NCBI GenBank assembly: GCA_030490835.1
Contig: CM059972.1
Location: 20,127,764 to 20,191,763 of the forward strand
From: Annona cherimola
Lineage: Eukaryota > Streptophyta > Magnoliopsida > Magnoliales > Annonaceae
DNA length: 64,000 nucleotides
Direction of reading: 5' to 3'
Positions 45,517 through 55,900 of this stretch are shown here, one piece after another. Under the pieces are notes generated by a model, which did not search any database, had not been told where the DNA came from, and saw only the letters and a program-made list of their open reading frames with translations. The position numbers and the translations under genes are program-made. How positions within the stretch are numbered: the stretch's first letter is position 1; each line of letters begins with the position of its first letter.

Positions 45517-47024
45517 CAATGTTGTCAAACCGAACCGTTGATTGAACGGGTAAAGGAACTGGTCTGGTTTGAATCGGTTCGACCGGTTAAGCAAACTAGT
45601 TCGAACCGGTGACGTCAGCATGACATATTTATGATACCATAAATATTAAATTATTTTAAAATTTTAAATAAATATATTGATAAAATTATATTTTCATAAA
45701 TCCTAAATATATATGTTAGATTTTAAAAACCATAATATAAGTATAAAACATGCAAGAGGGATGGGGGCAGGCTGCAATAGGCATGGGGGTAGGTCGCAGC
45801 AATCACACATACATATATATTATTTGTGTTTTCTGATAATTCTAAAAATCTTCATATAATTTCATATTAAATTCACACTTTTTGAGTATAAAAATGTTAA
45901 TTAAATACAGATTTTATGTGAAATTTTGTGAAAATTACATTTTTCATAAAATCTTTAATTTTGCTATAAAACAGGTCATTTTGCAACATTTTTTTTGAAA
46001 ATATAAAATCATGAATCAATAGGCTAGAAAATTTTAATATTAAAATGTGTATTAGCTTATTAATATAATTTGTGCAAATTTATAAAATTATTTAATTGAA
46101 AAAATCATATATATATGACTACAATTATATTTTAAAATATGGAGAACAAAGTAGATTATTATATTTAGATAAATTAATTAAAGGATAAAGTGAATTAAAT
46201 TAAGATGATATATGATATTATTGAAATTATTTATCAAATAATTAATATTTAAATTCGTATTTAAATGCACTACAGGAACACCGAACAACCATGCACCACC
46301 GGAGCACCATTTCTGGTACTCCGTCGCCCCCAAATCCAACTGTGCATCTGCAATCAAATTTGAAGCCCCAAATCCAAATGACCGAACCCGTTGTTAATAG
46401 CTGCAATTGCAAGTCGTCAGCCATTATTTCATCAATTCCCACCTCTAATCACGTTGAGAAGAAATCTCACGATGCCCAAAATCAAACAGCTGCCTTCCCT
46501 AAACCGACATCTTCTACCCAACACCCATCTACCCATCGATCTCCTTAGCACTCCAAATCGGGAGAATTCCACCAGTAACATGACCGGCAGCAATTTTTGT
46601 ACCTCTTAAACCCACCAAAATTGCTGCCATCAATTCCGCCCAAACCCAGAGCTTCCATTTTTCAGCCATCGATTCCAAGTACTGAACAGCGACCTGGCGA
46701 TGCCGCGACAGACAACAAGCAAGCGACAGGCAGCGAGCCAGAGACGGGGAGAGAGAGAGTCAGGCAAAGGCGAGCGAGCGGCCGTCAAGCGTCAGGCGAG
46801 CGACAGTAGGATTTCGTGGGCGAAAATGAGAGGACGAGCGGGCATCGGGTTTTTTTTAAAATATATTTCAAGTCTGACCGGGCGAATCCAGGTCAACCGC
46901 CGGTTCACCGGTTTGGTCAGTTTTATGTATATGCACCAAACCGGATGCAATCGAACCGGAAACTGGACCAGTTCCCCGTCCGACAAGTCCGACCAGCCGG
47001 TCCAGTCCGATTCTTATAACACTG
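45517..47024. mobile_element. hAT-like element with retroelement-derived interior
   Basis: The ends are CAATGTTGTCAAACCGAACC on the left and, on the right, TCCGATTCTTATAACACTG. Both termini are rich in CCGGTTCGAACC/CCGGTCCAGTCC-like phrases. The flanks AGTGAGAG (45509-45516) and GGTGAGAG (47025-47032) match at 7 of 8, as expected for hAT. The interior 45825-46285 is an inverted relative of 27860-28340, and 46290-46700 looks like the neighbouring part of that repeat. Small frames (66-109 codons) are by-products. Confidence 0.6.
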
Positions 47025-47269
47025 GGTGAGAGAGAGTGTTCTATGCAATGGGGAAGGGTTATCTATCTTTGGTGGCTTTTTTTAAAATAATCACTGCGCA
47101 AGGATGGTAGAGTAATTGTGAGGAAACCTACATCTAATGGTGTGTGTTAAAATCGCACCAGCGAATGGCTGGCAATGGGCGGATGTAGCTTTTAGGATTT
47201 TAGCCTAAATGCAAGTGATTAACTCTTGAAAATCACTGGGGGTGAAAAGATGCCCCAACAACGTGAGAT

Positions 47270-48150
47270 TAGAAGTGTTAATGATCATGGTCAACTCATT
47301 AACCCGCTTGTCTAACCCATTTATAAATAGATTTGGGTTAGAATTTTTGAATAAGTGACTTATAATCTGTCAACATGTTTAATTATTTAAATAAATAAAT
47401 AAGTTAGGGTTGAGATTTTATAACCTATTAACTTATTTATTAACTCAGTTAACTTGTTTAAACCATTAATCTATTTACAATATGTTAGTAAGATGTACAT
47501 ATATTTCCTAAATCATAAATCTTTTTCTCCCATTTCGATTTTATATTTTCCTCCCTCCGTCTATGATTCTACAGCATTTTACTTGCTATCATGTTGTGAC
47601 ATTGGTATTGTCATCCCTGCCCCCGTCTGCTAGTGTCACTAGTAAGACTCTTTTTCCCCTTTTGCCTCTCTCTCTCTCTCTCTCCCTTCTTTATCTTTTT
47701 CATGTTTTCACCTTCCTCTCTCATCTCTTTCCTTTCCTATATTTCTCTCTTTCTGTCTCCGATTGTTCTCCTCTTCATCTCTATTACTGTTTCCCTCTCT
47801 TTGTTTTCTCTTTCGTCAAATCGTCATCCTTCTTTATGTTGTCGCATCAAATATGCATCTCTTTTGTGATGAAAATCTAATCATGCTATATATCCCATTG
47901 GAATAGATCAATTTGAACAACAATTCTAAACAACACATTCAACTTTAAATTAGCTTTATTTTGACTTATTTGCAATATATATACACAACTCTTTAACAAC
48001 CCGTTAACTCATTTATTAAATAAGTTGTAAAGGGCTTAGGGTTGAGATTTTTTAAATAGTTTGATAAATGGATCAGGGTTTAAATTTTTTGAATAAGATA
48101 GGATTAAAATTAAGCTCTAACCTATCTAACTCAATTTGTTAACATCCCTA
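47270..48150. mobile_element. hAT-like non-autonomous element
   Basis: It starts TAGAAGTGTTAATG and ends TTAACATCCCTA. Flanks CGTGAGAT (47262-47269) and CGTGGGAT (48151-48158) match at 7 of 8. Both ends contain repeated AACCCGTT/TTAACTCATTTATTAA phrases. The centre (about 47520-47880) is unrelated pyrimidine-rich sequence with a CT run at about 47667-47684. Confidence 0.75.
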
Positions 48151-48369
48151 CGTGGGATTCTAGCTTTGCTGCTTGTCTTTACTTCTTGGAATTGAGTAGG
48201 TTGCATTGCATGCTCACCCATTTGAGGATGATGGAACATCATAAATTAGTGATCCAGCAGTCTACTAATATTTATGCTCACATGACCCCTTCTTGGAGAC
48301 TTGGATGGTCTGCATCATTAGAAACACCTTATAATTTTTTCCAAAGTTATATGATAAGCTAATGAATGT

Positions 48370-49050
48370 AACCAAATCATTTAGAGCCCAGCTGATTTCA
48401 TGTATTTTATTTTATTTAGAAAAATTCTTTTCATACTCACAACCCTTAATTCTTAATATACTAACAATAAATCAAAAAATTTTCTTATATCCATAACATT
48501 TCATTTTAAATTTTTATCATACTCATGCAGTTAAAATTACCATTAACTAGCTCATTGAATAGACAATTTTACCTTTTTAAAATTTTTATAATTAAAATGA
48601 TTTAGCCCTTATATGATATTTGAATTATTGAATTAATGATTTACTAATATTAATGGAGTCATATTCAAGTTGAATCATCTCAATTAAGAAATTATGGAGG
48701 GGCAAAATAGTCATTTCAATGAAGTTGTTAATCGTTATTTTGACTATATGAATATGATATAAATTTCGAGTGAAATATTACTGATACATGAGAAATTTTT
48801 AAAACGTTGTATGTATATTAGAAATTAGGGGCAAATGTTATGAATATAAAAGAAATTTTCTCAGTTTATTTCAAAATTAAAATCATATGATTTTATAATA
48901 TGATTTTATGATGACTCATTTTGTACTCCATATCAAATAGGCACATGTGAACATATAGATACTAATGTACCTTATTAAAATGTTATATAAATTTTTTCAA
49001 GTTAACTTAATAGATTAATGAATATTTTAAAATTATTTAAGCCTATTTTA
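48370..49050 (+). repeat. Dispersed repeat group K, interrupted copy
   Basis: Same order of phrases as 39768-39992, but split after TTTTATTT (48410-48417) and resumed with TTTCAAAATTAAAAT at 48868. The inserted DNA is the element at 48418..48863. Confidence 0.75.
48418..48863. mobile_element. Group F inverted-repeat element (hAT-like, copy F3)
   Basis: Ends AGAAAAATTCTTTTC and AAAGAAATTTTCTCA are inverted. The flanks TTTTATTT and GTTTATTT (48864-48871) match at 7 of 8. Subterminal phrases TTATATCCATAACATTTCA and its mirrors recur at 60420 and 61371. Conserved centre phrases include TTTAAATGATT.. and CAATTAAGAAATT. Confidence 0.7.
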
Positions 49051-49422
49051 ATTTCATTCATATTTGCTTTCGATTTATTGCCTAAGCATTTTATAACATA
49101 ACTCGTTTCATTGTTTATATTTTAAAATATCTATAAGTTAATTTAAAGTAAAGGTTTACGAAACCTATAATTTTCATAAAATTTCACATAAAATCTATAG
49201 CTAATTAGCTCTTTCTATAATTAAAGGTCAAAATTACTACAAAATATATAAATATATATGAATTATCAACGGCCATAATAAATTATTTTTTAAGGGACCA
49301 CTACTGCCATATATTTCTTTCCATACACCCACCACCCTAGTTTATTGTATACATTTGCATGGCATGAGAATGGATGCCCACACTATTCTAATTCACTTTT
49401 TTTCTCAAACTAGTCTAAAAGC

Positions 49423-49511
49423 CTTTTTAAATCTTTCTAATGATTTGTTTAATTTATGGGCATAAAAGCTTTTTTAAATCTTTCTAATGATTTGTTTAAT
49501 TTATGGGCATC
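49423..49511 (+). repeat. Tandem duplication of a ~46-base unit
   Basis: TTTTTAAATCTTTCTAATG continuing to ATTTATGGGCAT occurs twice in a row with at most a change or two. Confidence 0.85.
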
Positions 49512-49772
49512 TGTGGCTGACTCAAATCAAAATTTTTTACAATATACAATTATCCTATTTTTTTAATTATTTCTTCATATCTTCCTATATAACTACCCTA
49601 CTTTTATTCATTTCTACATAATTATCTGTACAATTAATCTATCTATTTTAGCTTTCTTTGTTTTTACTCCTCCTCACTACCCCTATAATATCACATCATC
49701 TTTTCACATTTAAAAAATTTTTATATCAAAATTTTTCATTCAAAAGTTTTATCATTTCTCAAACACACCCTA
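49512..49772 (-). mobile_element. MITE group D (copy D7)
   Basis: Reversed copy ending TCTCAAACACACCC. The interior has CTATATAACTACCCTAC, TTCATTTCTACATAATT, CTATCTATTTTAGC and AATATCACATCATC. The left terminus is not preserved. Confidence 0.65.
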
Positions 49773-50069
49773 CATATCGAATTCTCCCTTCTTGCTCTGA
49801 AATCCAAGAGGTAAGTGCTCTTCCTTTAGATCTTCATGCATGAAAGAATTATTGATATCAAGTTGTTTATGTTTTCTAGACTTTTGTCACTGCTACACTC
49901 AATACTGTTTTTACTGTTATGATTTTAGCAACGAAGACAAATGTTTCATGATAATTACATCTTCTAATTAGATATACATTTTGCCAACTAATTTTAGCTT
50001 ATATCATTTTAGTATTCCATCAGAGTCACATTTGATTTTAGAATGCACTTGTAATCAATGGGTTTCAAA

Positions 50070-50752
50070 TAGGGGTGCAACTTGGGTAAGGTATTCATGG
50101 GTACTCACCGGCTCGACCATAAATTGGGTAGGATAGGGTAAAAATTTAACCCATAGGTATAGGCAGGGAAGAAATCATTACTGAACCTTCTAAATAGGAT
50201 AAGGGTATGGTATACACACTAGGTACTTGGAATTGACCTCGATTGTTACCCATATAGGTATCTTAATAGTAAATAACTATAAATATATGTATATCAATAA
50301 ATATATAATAGTTTTTACCCCCATTCACTAATAAATTATTGTTGGTTTGATTTTTATACATGATTTATATTTGTAATGATGGATGATCATAAGATGAATG
50401 CATCTTATGTTAATGTAATTATTAATATGAACAATAAGGCTACAAAGAATGTAGATATAGATGTAATGACAACAAAATAAAATTAGTTATAAACTGTAAG
50501 TCTAAAATGTAAATAAGTATTGCTTTATATTATTTAAAACGACACAAAAAATATTTTTTTCGCATATCGTCATTAGTTATTGTAGAAACCAATTTGGAAC
50601 CAAAATCGGAACCAACCCTCTGAGTAATGGATAGGGTAAGGTATAGTAAGAACCAACCTTATAAGCAAGTAGAGTATAGTAGATATTTTTGAAATAGGGT
50701 ATAGATAAAATAGACTACTATCAGAACTGAATTGACCCAAATTGCACCTCTA
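50070..50752. mobile_element. hAT-like non-autonomous element
   Basis: Ends TAGGGGTGCAACTTGGGT and ACCCAAATTGCACCTCTA are inverted with two differences. Flanks GTTTCAAA (50062-50069) and GTTTCGAA (50753-50760) match at 7 of 8. No transposase. Confidence 0.85.
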
Positions 50753-50814
50753 GTTTCGAATATCTCTTGTTTGACAATCTCTCGTGTTATTTAGACATAC
50801 TGGACTCGATATTG

Positions 50815-51059
50815 TGCACCTCACTACAAAAACACATTTTTAATATTTTTATACAACTATTAATCTAAGTGATTTTAATATATAAAATGACTAAAATGTC
50901 CTTGTTTTTAAATAATTTAAACTTTAAAAATAATAAAAAGCTTATATCTTAAATACACTAAGATTAATAGTTTTATTTAAAAAGTTTTAAAAAATAAAAA
51001 ATGGATTAAATACATTTAGGTGCAATGAAACTAAGTGCACCCGAGTGCATTTAATTAAA
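50815..51059. mobile_element. Fold-back element, GTGCACCCGAGTGCA type (copy C3), left end truncated
   Basis: The right end is AAGTGCACCCGAGTGCATTTAA. Arms are ATTAATCTAAGTGATTTTAA and TTAAATACACTAAGATTAAT. The centre TGTCCTTGTTTTTAAAT is near the axis. The left terminal motif is missing. Confidence 0.6.
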
Positions 51060-51303
51060 AACCTATTATATTTACTTATAAAGCTCTAATTTCTAGAGCC
51101 ATAATAATTTTTGGATAGTTTGATTTAATCGTCTCATTATAATTTTTGGGCTCTTCCATATTTGTAGTTTTAGAAGAAATAATTTTTAAAAATAAATCTA
51201 AGAAATAATTTTTCTTAATAAATCTACCATAATAAAATCACTCAAGGCATATAAAATAATACACTAGCATATAATCTTTTTATTTTTTCTACTTTTTTTC
51301 TTA

Positions 51304-51544
51304 GGGTGCTTTTGATAAGATATATGGGAAAGGAAAAGGGGGAAAGTGAAAAAAAAAATTAAATTATGAGACTGATATGATCTAAAGGGTAAAATGGGAA
51401 TAAGCAGTATAGTTGTGTGAGAAAATAATTAAAATATAATGGTAAAAATTGAAAAAATAAAGTAAGTAGATAAAAATGACTCACATATATGGAAAACAAG
51501 TTTCTCTTTTCCCCAATCCCTAAATTTGTCACCAAATGCACCCT
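51304..51544. mobile_element. MITE group J
   Basis: Terminal inverted repeats GGGTGCTTTTGATAAG and CACCAAATGCACCC enclose about 240 AT-rich bases. The ends resemble those of group D, but the interior is different. No coding capacity. Confidence 0.6.
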
Positions 51545-52690
51545 GTTATAAATATAACCTTGATTCTACTATGGAAATAACTAGAGTCTTCTAAGAGTAA
51601 CTGAATTTTTATTTATTTTCACTAATCTATTGTCTCATAGATAATGTGATAGGTAATTCTTGATGATTTCGTCTAAAGAATAAATAGAGCAGATTTATTT
51701 TAATGTTTATTTCAAGTTTGAAATATTGGTATGAGTTGTAATAAGTATGGATGACATTTTCAAACACTGTTCTACTGTATTATTATTTATGTAAATTATT
51801 AGATTATTCTTTTCTTTTATACATAAATAGGATCCATGCTTAGCGCATTGAGATAAATTTTTTAAGATAACTTTCAGGCCCAACTCTAATATGAAAATAT
51901 TACTTTTGAGATTGAACGTTATAAGTTCTACATTTGTTTATTTATTAAATATGAAGAAGTTAAATATTTTTTAATGTCTTAAGGTTTTAAATTTTGTGAC
52001 GTAAATGTTTTTAATGTATTTTATTCTTTGTATTTACAATTCAACAAATATATTTTTTAATCCTTGCTCCATGGATATAAATCTGACAATATTGCTAATA
52101 AAAAGCTACGAACTCATTAGTCCAAAAAATGAAAAATAAACTATCCCTTCTGGAACTCAAAGCTTGGACTTCTGGCACCCTAGCTAGGTGGAACTTTTTC
52201 CCCGACATGCTAGTCAGGCTGAAGATTTTTAAATTTTTTTAATTACATATTCTTTGTATTTTTTATATTTTCGACCTTTCAAGTTTTTTAGTTGCAAATT
52301 AGATGCCAAAATTTTCATATTTATATATTAAACCCATAAATTTATTTGTTTTACAAAATAAACCTTGAGTTTACTTAACAACCGACAACAAGCGATTAAC
52401 GAGTGAAGGAAAAAATGCAACAAGAAAAATAAATAGGGTTCAAAAAGCAAATATGCCAATGTTGGTCCTTGGAAGTCTTAAATATCAATCCGCATATTCA
52501 GAAGGGCTAAATTGCAAATAGCCCAATTGCAGGCGGTAAATTGTCCATCTTCTTATAGCGATTCTCTGCATAGATGGAAGGAAATAAAAACCGTGGTTAA
52601 GTTGTACGGAATCTATTTCTATCGTGAAATATTAAAGGATTCAGTCTCAGCAAATTCTCGACCAGGCAGACATGCGTGAACAGGAAATGT
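51545..52690. other. Intergenic DNA beyond the 3 prime end of the CHX gene
   Basis: AT-rich, no gene seen. Confidence 0.3.
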
Positions 52691-52698
52691 ATTTGCAT

Positions 52699-52704
52699 TT
52701 TATT
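52699..52704 (-). terminator. Putative poly(A) signal of the CHX gene
   Basis: AATAAA on the minus strand, about 205 bases after the stop codon at 52909-52911. Plant signals are variable, so this is only a likely site. Confidence 0.4.
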
Positions 52705-52908
52705 GCTTCTGCACTCCCATGGTCCCATCCATTATTCCCTCCCTTCTTCCTGCATGCCCCAGTGCACGCAACTAATCCATTCGTTCCCACAGGGCCACAG
52801 CTCTCTCTCTCTCTCTAGCTCAGTTGCAGTTGGAGATTTCGATCCTCCTCTCACTCCCTGGTTTCATTTCATTTGTGCTGCATGCTCACTTCCTTCGTAG
52901 TTCATTCA

Positions 52909-55900
52909 TTACTGATGAGCACCGGCGGGCGTATCCGGCATCTCCTCCTCCACATCTGCCACCTCTTCCACCAGCTGCGAGAGGTTCGCCGCCGGATCGT
53001 ACTGCTGAAGCACCAACACCGACGCCGTCGTCGAAATTTCCGCCGATGCCAGCAAGCACCCCACAGGACCCAGCTCCGGGCAGTCCGTCCTCTCACTCGC
53101 CAGGTAAGTCACCGGTGGCATCCTCCCAGCCAGGAACAGATTGCACCTGTTCATGCTTCTCACAGCCTCCACCACCTCCTCCGTGTTCTCCACCACTTTC
53201 TCCTCCAATGTCATGGGCGACGACGAAGAGTTGATCTTGCTCCGCAGCTCCGCGATGCACTCGTTGTCGGTCCCCCTCTCGTCGGCGTCCATGTCGACCG
53301 CAACGATGTCCCCGCTGCGGGCCATTAGCGACGTGCCGGCCTGGGCCACGAACCTGACGACGGAGACCTTGATGCCGGGGTGCTCGGCCATGCGGCAGGC
53401 GTAGGCGAGGGCCTCGCGGTCGTCGCGGCCGCCGAAGAAGAGGACGACGGCGGTGAGGGAGACGTCGCTGGAGTAGATCTGGGTGGTGCCGCCGAGGCCG
53501 CGGTCGATGAGGATGCCGACGGAGCAGGGAGCGTGGCGGAGGACGCGGAGATTGACGTGGCGGAAGGCGTGGGAGAGGGAGATCATAGAGCCGTCGAAGG
53601 ACTGGTGTTTGTGGAAGGGGAGGAGGATGAGGGCGGCCCGCTTCTGCTGGGAGGTGGTGCAGATGTCTTCGTGGATGGAGGAGAGGTGGGAGATGGCGGT
53701 CATGGGGCGGATGGAGACGTGGCTGAGCTGCTGGTAGGCCTCGAAGGCGATGACTATGCGATCGGAGGAGGAGGCGTCGATTGTTCTGTTCCAGAAGGGA
53801 AGGCCGTTGCGGCGGGCCTTGTGGACCATGGAGATAGCGGAGGAGCGCTCGGAGAGCTCCATTAGATGCATGGCGTAAACGGTGATGCCGCGGCGGCGGG
53901 TGCCACGGGAGGACTCGATGAGGTTGATAAGGGTGGGGATGTTGCGGCTGCTGTGGAAGCAGCCCACGATGCGGAGCTCCGAGTCCGGGTTGTTTCGCTG
54001 CACGGTCCGGTGCTTGTAGGCGGGCGCTCGCCGGGCCGGCTTGTAAACGAGGGTAACCAGGGGAGTCGTGATGAACGTGGTGAAGAGAGCCATCAGCACT
54101 AGGATGGCAAATGTCTGGTCATTCAGGACCTGTACACGTACGAACGTACGTACATTTTTTTTTTTGATAAAGTACATACTAATTAAATTAAATAAGAAAG
54201 AAATTTGAAGCAATATTATTGATTAAAAATAAAAGAAAAAATATATAGTTACATGCGATGTGGGCTTTTTAAATAAGTTGTATTTTTTAAAAAATTGTCT
54301 TTGACTCTTTGTAGTTTCAACGCTTTTTTTTTTTTTTTTTTTTTTTTTCCCTCTGATGAGGTAACGCGCGCTTTTCATTTGTAAAGAAGTGAAGCAGATG
54401 TATATTCCTACAAGTGTGCATCAGAATGGTGAAAGCCCGCCCAGGTACCAGGTGAAAAATTGAATTGGTTTTTTTTTTTTTTTTAGATATTTTTGTGTGT
54501 GTCTATATATATATATATTGACATTCTCATATTACAGTGAAGCCCACTGATACTCTTATACAATGGAAGAAAATTTTTTCCTAAACCTTCATTACGGAAG
54601 GAAAATTATAAACTTCCACAAACTGGAGGAAATTGGAAAACTCTAGTCACAAAAGGACTAATATGTAAAACTTCTATTTATTATAGCTATATTCAATAGC
54701 ATTTGAACAACCGACCACTTGCACACAAGCGGCAGTAGTGGCATTGTGGCAAAAAATTCAATTCGTTGGTTATAATGTAGGGTGGGAATTGGGGCGCCCA
54801 TCCTTGACCCAATCTATTTTATTAGATAAAATCAATATTTCATATTTTTTTTACTTGGTACCGAAATTCAAAAATAAGGTTGTGATGGGTGGACCATATT
54901 TCGATCCAAAGAATCCCAACTCGCCCCACATATATTCGATTATTAAAATAATAAATATATCTTTAATCGTTTTCTTTTAAAATCCTTACATTATTTATAA
55001 TTAGCTATATCAATAATAGACATTTGCATATATATGTGTGTACAACTCTAATGTATAATTAGAATTATTAGAGTTTTCCTTACACTTGTGAAACACTAAT
55101 AGAAAAATACTAGTATTTTTAGGAAAACAGTTTTTAAAATAAAAAAATCTATTCTAATAGGATAACCTATAATAAAATTACTCTATCTTTATTCGTACTT
55201 TGTTTTAGTAATGATATTTATTTACGTTAGTTAGTAAAAAGCATACTTTATTTAAAGTTGGCATAAATGTGTCTTTATATTTTATATGTATATAAATTCT
55301 TAAAACTATCCTATTTAACCTACATTTTTATTTGACCCACTGTCTAGAAACAGACCTGATGCCAACTCAAAATTGGCCCAAGACAATGAAAAAAATTTGA
55401 TGGTCAAATCAACTTGTCCTAAACGGTATAAAAATAAAATTAGATAAAATTTTTGACAAGCGGAGTTAGGATTTGACAAATCTTGACTTGTTAAAGCGCA
55501 CCCCAATTCCTACCCCTATTATAATTAATATTTTTTTGGAAAGTGAGATTTGGATGAAGGAATTGGGCTAAGGAAAAATTGTCTATTAGAAAAGAAAAAA
55601 TTATTATACTTTAATGAGTATGTGAATGAATATAAATATTTTTAATAATTTACATGTAAGTATCTATTTTAAGCAAATGTGTCTTATGCATATCTTTGAT
55701 TTCTATGAAAGTTGATCATTTTGCTAAAAAATAATTTTAAATACAATGAATGAAGTGAATTTTTATTCATTATCAAGATATTAAAAACAAAAAAATTATA
55801 TAAAATCGGAGCCCTTTTCTACCAGCATGCATCAGCATGTTAAAGCCTGTTTGTTGCTTACAATCGATATGTTTTTGAAAAATGAGATTTGGAAGAAGAA

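Noticed and set aside
47563..47880. 105-codon Leu/Ser/Phe-rich frame
   Set aside because: Low-complexity pyrimidine tract inside a hAT-like element.
53380..53865. 161-codon plus-strand open frame (Glu/Gly/Val-rich)
   Set aside because: It is the antisense shadow of GC-rich CHX exon 3; the other frames at 52824-54102 are the same artefact.
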